NCBI GenBank assembly: GCA_964511535.1
Contig: CAZEFW010000020.1
Coordinates: forward strand, 1-64,000
Direction of reading: 5' to 3'
Length of the DNA: 64,000 bases
Source of the DNA: CAZCFB01 sp964511535
GTDB lineage: Bacteria; Myxococcota_A; Polyangia; GCA-2747355; CAZCFB01
Of the stretch, positions 53,786-62,771 are shown one piece after another (positions within the stretch are counted from its first letter, which is position 1; every line of letters begins with the position of its first letter). Below the pieces are notes generated by a model. The model did not search any database, had not been told where the DNA came from, and saw only the letters and a program-made list of their open reading frames with translations. A program made the position numbers and the translations under genes.

Positions 53786-54752
53786 TGAGCAGCCTCGCCG
53801 CGTCCGGGGCGTGGTAGGTCAGGATCATGTCAGCGCCGGCGCGCTTGATGGATGTCAGCACCTCCATCATCACCCGCTGGCCATCTATCCAGCCCCGCTG
53901 CGCGGCGGCGTGGATCATGGCGTACTCGCCCGACACGTTGTAGGCCGCCACCGGCAGGTCGAACTCCTCGCGCACCCGCCAGATGACGTCGAGGTAGGAC
54001 AGCGCCGGCTTGACCATCACCATGTCCGCCCCCTCCTGCACGTCCAGCTCCACCTCGCGCATGGCCTCGCGGGCGTTGGGGGGATCCATCTGGTAGCCGC
54101 GCCGGTCGCCGAACTGCGGCGCGCTCTCCGCCGCCTCCCGGAACGGCCCGTAGAACGCCGAGGCGTACTTGGCCGAGTAGGCCAGCAGGGCCACCTTGTC
54201 GAACCCCTCCTCGTCCAGCGTCTCGCGGATGAAGCCGACCCGGCCGTCCATCATGTCCGAGGGCGCCACCACGTCGGCCCCTGCCCTGGCGTGGCTCAGG
54301 GCCATCTCCCCCAGCAGCTCCAGGGTCGCGTCGTTGTCCACGTCCCCCTTGTCGATCATGCCGCAGTGGCCATGGTCGGTGTATTCGCAGAGGCAGACGT
54401 CGGTCATCACCACCAGCTCGGGGTGCTTCTGCTTGATGGTCTTGATGGCGCGCTGTACCACGCCGTCCTTGCGCAGCGCCTCCCGGCCCAGGGGATCCTT
54501 CTTGTCCGGGATGCCGAACAGGATGACCGCCGGGATCTGTAGCGCCGCGACCTCGTCGATGGCCTCGCCGAGCCGGTCCACCGAGTAGCGGAACTGCCCC
54601 GGCATGGCGCCGATCTCGTTGCTGATGTTCTTGCCCTCCTCGACGAAGAGGGGGTAGATGAAATCGTCCACCGAGACCTTCGTCTCACGCACGAGGCGCC
54701 TGAGGCCCTCGCTGCTGCGGCTGCGCCTGCCACGGTATTCCGGAAACTGCAT
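53778..54752 (-). CDS. hemB: Delta-aminolevulinic acid dehydratase (porphobilinogen synthase)
   Basis: 324 residues, the normal length. Condenses two 5-aminolevulinates into porphobilinogen, the second common step of haem synthesis. The zinc-type cysteine cluster is present at Cys120, Cys122 and Cys130 (DVCLCEYTDHGHCG). Schiff-base lysines are in YSAKYAS and MVKPALSYLD. A near-ideal AAGGAGGTGA Shine-Dalgarno precedes the ATG. A small DUF4177-like gene follows, overlapping by 8 nt. Divergent from the patatin-like gene. Confidence 0.97.
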   Translation of the reverse strand: MQFPEYRGRRSRSSEGLRRLVRETKVSVDDFIYPLFVEEGKNISNEIGAMPGQFRYSVDRLGEAIDEVAALQIPAVILFGIPDKKDPLGREALRKDGVVQRAIKTIKQKHPELVVMTDVCLCEYTDHGHCGMIDKGDVDNDATLELLGEMALSHARAGADVVAPSDMMDGRVGFIRETLDEEGFDKVALLAYSAKYASAFYGPFREAAESAPQFGDRRGYQMDPPNAREAMREVELDVQEGADMVMVKPALSYLDVIWRVREEFDLPVAAYNVSGEYAMIHAAAQRGWIDGQRVMMEVLTSIKRAGADMILTYHAPDAARLLNG

Positions 54753-54794
54753 CGGTCACCTCCTTGGGTACCTGAACTGAATATGGGGTTCCCC

Positions 54795-54817
54795 CCTGTT
54801 CCTCAACAGGTTTTTTT
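54795..54817 (+). terminator. Intrinsic terminator upstream of the patatin gene
   Basis: CCTGTT, CCTC loop, AACAGG, then seven T (54811-54817). A textbook rightward terminator in the region between divergent hemB and the patatin-like gene, where no rightward gene ends. Confidence 0.75.
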
Positions 54818-54825
54818 GGACTCCC

Positions 54826-54855
54826 GGGACAATTATGTAAAAATTCGCATATACT
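54826..54855 (+). promoter_or_regulatory. Candidate promoter of the patatin gene
   Basis: GGGACA (54826-54831), 18-bp spacer, TATACT (54850-54855), start near 54862, directly after the terminator. Leader of about 25 nt. Confidence 0.45.
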
Positions 54856-54886
54856 TAACTCGCCTTCGGGAGATCCGCACCGCAAC

Positions 54887-56431
54887 ATGCGCCTGGTCAT
54901 CACAATCCTGTACCTGGTCACTCCTGGCAGGGATGCCGAGACCCGCCAGGAGTTGGAGGGCGTGGGGGGCAGAGCCCGGCGGGGCGCCAGAGGCCGGGAC
55001 TGGATGGTGGTGAGCTACGGCGGGGTCTCCTACCAGCTGCGCATCGCCAACACCATCCACGAGGCCCTGCAGCTGCTGGAGGACCAGTACTTCAACTTCG
55101 TGGTTGTGGACAACCGCTCCCCCTCCAGCGAGGTGCAGGCCCGCCGGGGCGACGACTGCTTCGCCGACACCCTGGCGCGAGAGTTCATGCACCGGGTGCA
55201 CTACTCGGCCGACCCGGAGCGCATGTACCCCAAGGCCCGCATCATCGCGGTGCTCGACCCGGGCGAGTGCCTCGCCGACCAGGCCTTCGAGCTGGGCAAG
55301 CTGGACATCGGCGGCTACGTGGTCAACCCGTTCGACGGGTCGCTCTTCGATCTCTTCTCGGCGGTGGGGGCAAAGGCGGAGCCGGGGCGGACCGCCATGT
55401 GCCTTGCCGGCGGCGGGGTGGAGGGGTTCCTGTTTGAGATGGGGGTCTGCATGGCGCTCAACGCCCACCTGCAGAACGCCACCGTATCGGACTTCGACAT
55501 CTTCACTGGCATCAGCGCGGGGGCCATCCTGGCCGCCTTCCTGGCCAACGGCGTGCCGCCCGAGCTGATGCACGCCGCCATGAACGGGCCGGTGGACGCG
55601 GAGCACGGCGTCTACCCCATCAAGCCAGGGGACATCTTCGATCCGGGCTACAAGGAGTACGGCAGCCGGGTGTTCGGTTTCGGCAAGAAGATGGCCTGGC
55701 CCAGCGCCACGGTGATGTTCTCCAACCTGCTCAAGACGGTGCCGGTGGGCTTCTTCCGCGGCGAGGGGATCCGCCGCTGGGTCGAGAAGAACCTGGACCA
55801 CCCGGGGCGCACCAACGACTTCCGCGAGCTGGACCGCGAGCTGTATATCGGCGCCACCGACCAGGACAGCTCGGACCACGTGATCTTCGGCCACGGCGTG
55901 TGGCGGGACGTGCCCATCAGCCAGGCGGTGCGGGCCAGCACGGCGCTGACGCCCTTCTTCGTGCCTGAGCTGATCCGCGGGCGCTACTTCGTCGACGGCC
56001 AGTACACCCGCACGTCAAACTTCCACTTCGCCATCGAGCGCGGCGCGCGGCTGGTGCTCGTGCTCGACCCGCTCATCCCGTTCAAGGTGGACCAGCCGGG
56101 CTACGTCAAGGCCAAGGGGGGCGTGTTCGCCAGCCTCCAGGGGCTCAAGTCGGTGATCCACACCCGGTTCATGCACTCCATCAAGAACGCCGCCGAGACC
56201 CACCCGGAGGTGGACTTCGTGCTGTTCAAGCCCGAGGCGGAGGACATGAAGCTGATGAGCGGCTCGCCGATGAAGTACCGGATCCGCACGGAGATCGTCA
56301 ACGCCGCCTACCGCTGCACCGTCAAGAAGCTGCAGAAGGACTTCGAGATCCTGGCGGGCACCTTCGCCAAGCATGGCCTGCGGCTGCAGCGCTACCCCCG
56401 GCTCAAGAGCAAGCACACGGCGATCTTTTAG
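54887..56431 (+). CDS. Patatin-like phospholipase with receiver-like N-terminus
   Basis: 514 residues. The N-terminal ~165 residues follow a receiver-like alpha/beta pattern (NTIHEALQLLEDQYFNFVVVDNRS, ARIIAVLDPGE, IGGYVVNPFDGSLFDLF), with the Asp of VVVDN at the phospho-acceptor position. The patatin domain starts near 168. It has the oxyanion loop GGGVEG (175-180), nucleophile Ser210 in GISAG and the dyad Asp370 in DGQ. Predicted acyl hydrolase acting on lipids, possibly controlled by the N-terminal domain. The start at 54887 fits the promoter. It overlaps the convergent NHL gene by 4 nt. Confidence 0.9.
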   Translation: MRLVITILYLVTPGRDAETRQELEGVGGRARRGARGRDWMVVSYGGVSYQLRIANTIHEALQLLEDQYFNFVVVDNRSPSSEVQARRGDDCFADTLAREFMHRVHYSADPERMYPKARIIAVLDPGECLADQAFELGKLDIGGYVVNPFDGSLFDLFSAVGAKAEPGRTAMCLAGGGVEGFLFEMGVCMALNAHLQNATVSDFDIFTGISAGAILAAFLANGVPPELMHAAMNGPVDAEHGVYPIKPGDIFDPGYKEYGSRVFGFGKKMAWPSATVMFSNLLKTVPVGFFRGEGIRRWVEKNLDHPGRTNDFRELDRELYIGATDQDSSDHVIFGHGVWRDVPISQAVRASTALTPFFVPELIRGRYFVDGQYTRTSNFHFAIERGARLVLVLDPLIPFKVDQPGYVKAKGGVFASLQGLKSVIHTRFMHSIKNAAETHPEVDFVLFKPEAEDMKLMSGSPMKYRIRTEIVNAAYRCTVKKLQKDFEILAGTFAKHGLRLQRYPRLKSKHTAIF

Positions 56432-58371
56432 GGCTTGATCAGCCGCACCCGGTGGTTGTTGGTGTCCGCGACGTAGATCCGCCCCGCCTTGCCCACGGCG
56501 ATGCCCATGGGGTTGTTCATCCGGGCCTTGGCCGCCTGGCCGTCGAGGAAGCCCTGCAGGCCGCTGCCCGCGATGGTGGTGACCTGCCCCTTGTCGATCT
56601 TGCGGATGCGATGGTTCAGGCTGTCGGCCACGTAGACCACGCCGGCGCTGTCCACGGCCACGTCGGAGGGGAAGCTGAACATGGCCCCGGCCGCGGCCCC
56701 GTCCTTGTGCCCTGCCCCGCCGTTGCCGGCGAAGGTGGACACCTTGGTGCCTGACAGCAGCCTGATGCGGTGGTTGCTTCGGTCGGCGATATACACGTCG
56801 CCCTTTGGACCCACGGCCAGGCCGTAGGGGGCGCTGAAGGTGGCCGAGTGGATCGATCCATCGAGGTGCCCCACCTGGCCGCTGCCCGCCGCGCCTGCCA
56901 CGATCCCGCCAGAGATGACCCGGATTCGATGGTTGCCCGTGTCCGAGACGTAGATCTTTCCCGAGTTATGGTCGATGGCGATACCCCGGGGGATGGAGAA
57001 CTGGGCCTTGGCCAGGGGACCATTGGCGTACCCCTTGCCGCCGCAGGCGAAGCACTTGCCCTTGCCGGAGATGCCAGGCACGGCGGTGAGGATCCTGGAG
57101 AAGCTGTCGCACGAGGTGAAGTACAGGTTCCCCGACGAGCTGGCGGCCAGCGCCCCGTTTTGCAGCAGGAAATCGCCGCAGTTGCAGACGGCGCACCCGG
57201 ACTGGTGCACCGCTGAGGTGACCTTGCCCTGGTAGACCCGGGCCACCCGGCTCTTGGTCCAGCTGCTCACATAGACCCGGTCGAGGCTATCCACGGCGAT
57301 GCCGCGCGGGCTGCTGAAGGTCGCTGACAGGGCTGGACCGTTGAGGAAGCCCTTGGCGCCGGAGCCGGCCAGGGTGACCAGGCACCCCTTGCCCGCCGAG
57401 AAGCTGGAGGTGCTCACCGTGGGGTCGCACACCTTGCAGCTGTTGAGCGGGTCGGCGGCCCCGGTGGCGTAGCACTTGCCGCCGATGACGCAGTTACCCG
57501 CCTTGAGCGTGTTGATGCAGCCGCCGGCGCCTGGCCCCTTGCCGGTGCAGACGTCCGTGGTGCAGGTCAACGCGTCGTCGCAGGAGTACGGCTTGCCCCC
57601 GCAGACCCCGGCGGCGCATGTGTCGCCGGAGGTGCACAGGTTGTTGTCGTCGCACTTGGTGCCGGTGACCGCCGTCCAGGCGCCGGTGGACTTGGCCGGG
57701 TCGCAGCTCTCGCAGGTGTTTTTGGGGTTGAGGAACTTGGCAGACACGCAGGTCTTGCTGATCAGGCAGTAGTTGGCCAGCAAGGTGTTGGTGCAGCCGC
57801 CTCCGTCGCCGCACTTGTCGGCGGTGCAGGCCAGCTTGTCGTCGCAGCTCGCCGCGCCGGAGCATGGGCCCTTGTCAGGGGCGGGGAGGTCCGGCGCGAT
57901 GAGGTCAGGCAGCGGCAGGTCCGGCTGGCTCTGGTCCGGCTGGCCCCGGTCCGCGCTCAGGTCAGGGCCGCGTAGGTCGGGCGTGGCCGCGTCGAGGGGG
58001 CTGCCGTCCCGCCCGGCGTCAGGGCTCCCGGTCAGGGGCTGGCACTTGCCTGCCTTGCAGTAGACGCTGGCGCACTCCTCGTTGTGACGGCAGGTGCCGC
58101 CCTGGGGCAAGATGCCGGCCACGCACACGCCGCCGGAGCAGTTGAAGCTCCGGCACTGGCCGTTGCCGCTGCACGGTTCTCCGTTGAACCCGGGGTTGGG
58201 GGACATGCAGACGCCGTGGTGACACACATGGTCTGCGCAGTCGGAGCTCTGGCTGCACGGCTGGTTGACGCTCTTCTTGTCGGCCGGCTCGGAGCAAGCC
58301 GCGGCCAGCGCCAGGGCGAACAGCAGCGCAACGCCGGCCCGGTGGGTCTCGCCAGTGGAGGCGTGAGGCAT
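56428..58371 (-). CDS. NHL-repeat lipoprotein with Cys-rich N-terminal modules
   Basis: 647 residues. Lipobox AAAC near 23-26. Then two Cys-rich regions (about 35-112 and 168-330) with spacing like EGF-type or DUF-type extracellular modules (CSQSSDCADHVC, CDDNNLCTSGDTC), joined by an Asp/Pro-rich linker (about 115-167). The C-terminal ~310 residues hold five to six NHL repeats (PRGIAVDSLDRVYVS, PRGIAIDHNSGKIYVSD, PYGLAVGPKGDVYIAD, PSDVAVDSAGVVYVAD), a six-bladed propeller. Probably cell-surface binding protein. Stop overlaps the patatin gene stop. Confidence 0.88.
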   Translation of the reverse strand: MPHASTGETHRAGVALLFALALAAACSEPADKKSVNQPCSQSSDCADHVCHHGVCMSPNPGFNGEPCSGNGQCRSFNCSGGVCVAGILPQGGTCRHNEECASVYCKAGKCQPLTGSPDAGRDGSPLDAATPDLRGPDLSADRGQPDQSQPDLPLPDLIAPDLPAPDKGPCSGAASCDDKLACTADKCGDGGGCTNTLLANYCLISKTCVSAKFLNPKNTCESCDPAKSTGAWTAVTGTKCDDNNLCTSGDTCAAGVCGGKPYSCDDALTCTTDVCTGKGPGAGGCINTLKAGNCVIGGKCYATGAADPLNSCKVCDPTVSTSSFSAGKGCLVTLAGSGAKGFLNGPALSATFSSPRGIAVDSLDRVYVSSWTKSRVARVYQGKVTSAVHQSGCAVCNCGDFLLQNGALAASSSGNLYFTSCDSFSRILTAVPGISGKGKCFACGGKGYANGPLAKAQFSIPRGIAIDHNSGKIYVSDTGNHRIRVISGGIVAGAAGSGQVGHLDGSIHSATFSAPYGLAVGPKGDVYIADRSNHRIRLLSGTKVSTFAGNGGAGHKDGAAAGAMFSFPSDVAVDSAGVVYVADSLNHRIRKIDKGQVTTIAGSGLQGFLDGQAAKARMNNPMGIAVGKAGRIYVADTNNHRVRLIKP

Positions 58372-58444
58372 GGTCGAGTGGGTCCTTTATGTGGTCTGCT
58401 TTGTTCCCCTTAGCCTAGCTCGCCAGGGGGCCGGCGCCAGCGGG

Positions 58445-60193
58445 TCAGCGCTTCACCTGCAGCACGTAGATGCCGCTCTGGCCGCGGAACCCCACGTACT
58501 TGAACTTGCGCAGGGACGGGCGCAGGCGGGCCACGATGTGCTCCTTGTCATGCTCCCAGAAGAACGCGCGCCAGCTCGGGTGGTTGCCAGGGTTCATCGG
58601 GTCGCGCCAGAAGAAGTCGGCCAGGTGGGTGACGGGGCCGCCGGTGATGTACTCGTGCACCCGATCGCGCTTGAGGTAGTTGTGGAAGTAGGCGGCGCTG
58701 TTGATCACGCCGTCCAGGTTCACCACCCGGCGGTCGCTGAAGTAGCCCAGGGTGCCCGCCCACCAGGAGCCGATGACCGCCCGCTCGTCGAAGGTGCGGT
58801 TCAGGTAGCGAGCGGCGTCGTAGCGGCACTTGCGGAAGCTCTGCTCCGCGGGGCGGCGCAGCTTGTCGTAGCGCGCCTTGCCGTCGGCGACCCCGCGGTG
58901 TCCCAGGTAGCCCAGAGGCAACAGCGCCAGGGCCGCGCCCAGGGCGGCCGTGGCGGGGCGCAGCCTGGACCGCAGCAGCCGGTTGAGCAGCGCGCCGAGG
59001 TCGGCCAGCAGCGCCGCCGGGCCGAGGATCAGCAGCGCGGTGTAGAGCACCGCCATGGGGAAAAAGTAGTGATAGTTCCAGTGGCCGGCCGAGCGGTAGA
59101 CGAAGTAGATGTACAGCCCGTGGCCTGCCACGCCCAGGGCGACGCCGCCCAGCAGGATCAGGCCCAGGCGGTTGCGCCGGGCGCGGCGGCTCCAGGCCAG
59201 CCGGAGCAGCAAGAAGAGCAGCGCCACGCCGGGGGCCACCAGATCGGGCAGGATGCGCTGGATCGTCTCGGGCTGACCGGTGGGGCGGGGCCACTGCAGC
59301 AGGTCGAGGGTGCGGGGCACGCCGCGCCACTGTTCCGTGGCGATCCAGTCGCGCGGGTTGGCGGTGTAGGTCGAGGCGACCCACTTCTTGACCAGGCCGC
59401 TCACCGGCACCGGGGAGCCCTGGGTGGCCCAGGCCCAGACCATGAACGGCACGATGAGGCACACGGCGGGCAGGGCGATCCAGGCGGCCCGGGCGACCCG
59501 GGCGCGGAGACTTCCCGGGGCCCACAGCGCCACTGCGACGCAGAAGGGAAACAGCACCATGGCCACGTCGGTGCGCGCCAGCACCGTGAGGCCCAACAAG
59601 GCGCCCAGCCCGAGGCAGGCCCGGCGGTCGCCGGCCAGGATGCGCTGCCCACGCCAGGCCCACATGGCGCACAGGCCGGCCAGGCAGGCCAGCAAGGCGG
59701 GCGTCTCCAGGCCCCCCTGCAGGATCTGCAAGAAGTACGGGTTGAACGCCACCATGGCGCACAACAGGAGCGCGGCCCCGTATCCCGCCAGCCGGGACAT
59801 CGCGAAGAAGAGCAGCACCATGGACAGGGCGCCCAGCGCCGTCGCCAGGCAGAGCATGGCGCTCAGGCCCCGGCCCGGGTCGTCGGTGAACCAGAAGATC
59901 GGCGTCAGCAATCCCGCCCAGAGCGGCTGGAACCCGGTGGTGGGGTTGACCCGGTCGAAGGTCGCGCCGTGGCCGCGGGCGATGTTCCGCGCCACCTGCA
60001 AGTAGTAGTAGCCGTCGTCGATGACCACGTTCCACGACACGGCCTCGTCCGTGGGGATGGCCGCCACGTTGAAGCCCTTGAAGCAGAAGAAGGCCACCAG
60101 CAGCGCCAGCACGGCCCAGCTGACCAGTCCCGCGCCGCGGCGGGAGGCGTCGCCGGGAAGTACGGCCGGTGGGGGGGGCTCGTGGGGAGGCAT
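58445..60193 (-). CDS. GT-C membrane glycosyltransferase
   Basis: 582 residues from ATG 60193; the longer frame to 60238 adds an AT-rich, repeat-like part. About 11-12 TM helices. The first periplasmic loop has the acidic pattern IDDGYYYLQVARNIARGHG and FQPLWAGLL, as in polyprenyl-phosphate-sugar-dependent GT-C (ArnT/PMT-like) enzymes. A soluble C-terminal ~150 residues follow. Probably transfers a sugar from a lipid carrier to a cell-surface glycan or protein. Acceptor unknown. Single gene between the NHL lipoprotein and a divergent SDR gene. Confidence 0.85.
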   Translation of the reverse strand: MPPHEPPPPAVLPGDASRRGAGLVSWAVLALLVAFFCFKGFNVAAIPTDEAVSWNVVIDDGYYYLQVARNIARGHGATFDRVNPTTGFQPLWAGLLTPIFWFTDDPGRGLSAMLCLATALGALSMVLLFFAMSRLAGYGAALLLCAMVAFNPYFLQILQGGLETPALLACLAGLCAMWAWRGQRILAGDRRACLGLGALLGLTVLARTDVAMVLFPFCVAVALWAPGSLRARVARAAWIALPAVCLIVPFMVWAWATQGSPVPVSGLVKKWVASTYTANPRDWIATEQWRGVPRTLDLLQWPRPTGQPETIQRILPDLVAPGVALLFLLLRLAWSRRARRNRLGLILLGGVALGVAGHGLYIYFVYRSAGHWNYHYFFPMAVLYTALLILGPAALLADLGALLNRLLRSRLRPATAALGAALALLPLGYLGHRGVADGKARYDKLRRPAEQSFRKCRYDAARYLNRTFDERAVIGSWWAGTLGYFSDRRVVNLDGVINSAAYFHNYLKRDRVHEYITGGPVTHLADFFWRDPMNPGNHPSWRAFFWEHDKEHIVARLRPSLRKFKYVGFRGQSGIYVLQVKR

Positions 60194-60324
60194 GGAGGCG
60201 GAGGTTACCAGGTGGCAAAAACAAAAAACAAAGAACAAGGAACAAAAAAATGAAAATGGGCGCCGGTGACGGCCCTGGCGGCGGATAATCGGGCTTTCAA
60301 ATTATCAACCATCGGGAGGACGGG

Positions 60325-61140
60325 ATGGCGCGGAAGGCGGTCTTGATCACGGGGGCTTCGAGCGGGATCGGCGTGGCGGCGGCGCGGGTGTTTGCAGCGC
60401 AGGGCGACCGGCTGGTGCTGTCCGCCAGGCGGGAGGAGCGGTTGCAGGAGCTGGCCGAGGAGCTGCGCCGGCGCGGGGGCGAGGCCATGGTGGAGGTCGC
60501 GGACCTGGCGGATCCTGCGGCGGCGCCCGAGCTGGCGGCCCGGGCGGAGGCGCGGCTCGGGCGGGTGGACGTGCTAGTCAACAACGCCGGCTTCGGGGCC
60601 CAGCGCCGGTACGAGGAGAGCGACGAGCAGCTGACGGCGAGCATGTTCCAGGTTAACGTGCTGTCCGCCATGGCCCTGACCCGGGCCCTGGTGGAGGGCA
60701 TGAAGACCCGGGGCAGCGGCGCCGTGGTCAACGTGGCCTCCGTGGGCGGGCTGGTGGCCCACCCCCTCAACGTGGCGTACTGCGCCAGCAAACATGCCCT
60801 GGTGGGATTCTCCCGCTCCCTGCGGCTGGAGCTGAGCGGCACCGGCGTGCGGGTGGTGGCCGTCTGCCCGGGCGCCACCCGTACGGAGTTCTTCGACGTG
60901 GCCCGGGGGGAGATCCCATTCGACGCCATGATCGAGCGGTTCGCGGCCCCGCCGGAGGTGGTGGCAGACGCCATCGTGCGCGCCGCGGACTCCCGCCGCG
61001 CCCTGATCTTCCCCACCCTCTCCGCCTGGTTCATGTGCTGGGCCGATCGGTGGCTGCCCTGGGCCAGCCAGGCCGGAAACCTGCGCTACCGTGACCAGGT
61101 GCTCCAGCTTCAAGCGGGGCAGGAGAAAAATCGCGCCTGA
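60325..61140 (+). CDS. Short-chain dehydrogenase/reductase
   Basis: 271 residues. Classical SDR: TGASSGIG cofactor loop near the N-terminus, NNAG (about 90), catalytic Ser in VASVGG, and YCASK with the Tyr/Lys pair. The cofactor is probably NADP(H), with Arg residues after the second beta strand (SARREERL). Ends in a C-terminal hydrophobic segment that could touch the membrane. Substrate unknown. GGGAGGACGGG precedes the ATG. Followed by the helicase-like gene 44 nt later on the same strand. Confidence 0.94.
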   Translation: MARKAVLITGASSGIGVAAARVFAAQGDRLVLSARREERLQELAEELRRRGGEAMVEVADLADPAAAPELAARAEARLGRVDVLVNNAGFGAQRRYEESDEQLTASMFQVNVLSAMALTRALVEGMKTRGSGAVVNVASVGGLVAHPLNVAYCASKHALVGFSRSLRLELSGTGVRVVAVCPGATRTEFFDVARGEIPFDAMIERFAAPPEVVADAIVRAADSRRALIFPTLSAWFMCWADRWLPWASQAGNLRYRDQVLQLQAGQEKNRA

Positions 61141-61184
61141 CACACAATATGTGGGGCAAAAAGTAGCCCGCGGATCTTTCCCTG

Positions 61185-62654
61185 GTGTATGTTGAAAAAC
61201 GAGCCAGGGCGCAGGTCAGGGTAACTACAAACAGACATCGGAAAACAGGGGCGCAGGTGGAAGCTCCATCTCTCGAGATCCAGGTCGAGTCGGACATCCT
61301 CGTTGACAGCGGGGCAGCATCGCGGCCGTTGATGGACGTCATCCGCCGGCAGCTGCGGCAGCGCGGCGGCCGGCAGCGCAAGGCCCTCGGCAACGGAGAA
61401 ATCCCTGTCATTCTGGAGACTCGCGACGGCAAGCACCGCATGCCCCAGGGGCTGCTGCCCCTGGTGACCGAGGCTTGCATCCGCAAGCGGGTGCCCTACA
61501 AGGTGGAGGACCTGCGCCAGGTGGTGCCCTGCTCGTCACCGCTGCGCTGCGTGAGCCAGCTGGCCGGCGCCGAGGAGGCCACGCTCAAGCAGCTGCTCAA
61601 GCGCGAGTGCGGCATCCTGGTGGCGCCGCGCGACAGCCTGGAGCCCATCGCCGCCGACCTGCTCACCCGCCGCCAGCAGCGCACCCTGGTGCTGGCCCGC
61701 GGCCGGGACGGCGTGGCGCGCTGGCTCGAGGCGCTGGCACGCGCCCTGGACCTGGCCCACCCCGACATCACGCCGCTGTCCGGGGCGCAGCCCGAGACCC
61801 GGGTGGTGGTGGCCCGCTACCGGGACATGCGCAACCGTGACTTTGCGCCGCTGAACCGGGATTTTGGCATGGTTGTGTTCGACGGGTTGCACCGGGTGGA
61901 GGCCGCGCTGGTGACCGGCGCCATCCGCGCCGCGCGGGCGCGCTACCTGCTCGGGCTGGCCGAGGCGCCGGAGCGCGAGGATGGCCTGCAGGACCAGATC
62001 TTCCTCGCCCTGGGGGGCGATGCCAAGCGGCTGGAGCCGCCGCCGTCCGCCCTGTCCAAGCTCGCCCTGGCCCACCGCGCTCGGCTGACCGACTTCCACT
62101 TCGACTATCAGGGACGGTCACAGTACCAGGCCCTGGTCGCCGCCCTGGCCAGGGATGAGGACCGGGCCGCCATGATCAGCGCCGACCTGCAGCGTGAGGC
62201 CGCCGCAGGTCACCCCTGCGTCGTGCTGTCGGACCGCAGGGACCACCTCGAGCGTCTGGCCCGGACCCTCGAGGAGGCCGGGCTGGAAGTCGGGTGCCTG
62301 ACCAGCAGCGTTCGCCCCGCCGAACGCCGCCGGCTGGTGGAGCGCCTGGAGCGTGGGGAGCTGACAGTGCTGCTCTCCATGAGGCAGATTGCCCAGGAGA
62401 TGCTGGAGACCGCGCGCTTCAGCAGGCTGTACCTCACCTTCCCGTTCAAGCACCTGCAGCGGCTCGGCCGGGTCATCGACCACCTGCTGACGCCATTCCC
62501 GGGCCAGACCGACGCGGTGTTGGTGGACTACAACGACCACAAGGTCGCCCCCCTCGAGCGCTCCTTCGCCGAGCGCCAGCAGACGGTACGCAAGCTGTGC
62601 AAGAAGGCCGACAAAGATCGGCGCGCCGAGGCGCAGCTCGATCTGCCGTTTTAG
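61185..62654 (+). CDS. SF2 helicase-like protein lacking Walker A
   Basis: 489 residues, start GTG 61185 not certain. The overall order is that of XPB/UvsW-like SF2 helicases: an N-terminal segment with MPQGLLPLVTEACIRKRVPYKVEDLR, then RecA-like domain 1. Where the P-loop APTGSGKT is expected, the sequence is APRDSLEP (147-154), so Lys is Glu153. Motif II DExH is DGLH (233-236). RecA-like domain 2 keeps CVVLSDRRDHLERLARTL, then LYLTFPFKHLQRLGRVIDHL in the motif VI place. It is unlikely to hydrolyse ATP. Perhaps a structural or nucleic-acid-binding relic that has been kept under selection. Confidence 0.75.
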   Translation: MYVEKRARAQVRVTTNRHRKTGAQVEAPSLEIQVESDILVDSGAASRPLMDVIRRQLRQRGGRQRKALGNGEIPVILETRDGKHRMPQGLLPLVTEACIRKRVPYKVEDLRQVVPCSSPLRCVSQLAGAEEATLKQLLKRECGILVAPRDSLEPIAADLLTRRQQRTLVLARGRDGVARWLEALARALDLAHPDITPLSGAQPETRVVVARYRDMRNRDFAPLNRDFGMVVFDGLHRVEAALVTGAIRAARARYLLGLAEAPEREDGLQDQIFLALGGDAKRLEPPPSALSKLALAHRARLTDFHFDYQGRSQYQALVAALARDEDRAAMISADLQREAAAGHPCVVLSDRRDHLERLARTLEEAGLEVGCLTSSVRPAERRRLVERLERGELTVLLSMRQIAQEMLETARFSRLYLTFPFKHLQRLGRVIDHLLTPFPGQTDAVLVDYNDHKVAPLERSFAERQQTVRKLCKKADKDRRAEAQLDLPF

Positions 62655-62685
62655 CTTTCAACAATCAACGGAGTAGATCCCGGGC

Positions 62686-62729
62686 CATTTTGGCATTCCG
62701 GCGTTCTGGCATTCTGGCATTCTGGCATA
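62686..62729. repeat. 8-bp tandem repeat (TTCTGGCA)
   Basis: About four to five copies of TTCTGGCA with variants (TTTTGGCA, TTCCGGCG) between the helicase-like gene and glgX-like gene. Another short-unit intergenic array in this window. Confidence 0.8.
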
Positions 62730-62771
62730 CGGCGGCAGCGCAGCGGCCGCCGTATTTGCTATGCTGCCTCG

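Noticed and set aside
58370..60253. 627-residue rightward frame opposite the glycosyltransferase
   Set aside because: Low-complexity Gln/Gly/Ala/His composition with no domain; the leftward frame encodes a clear polytopic GT-C protein.
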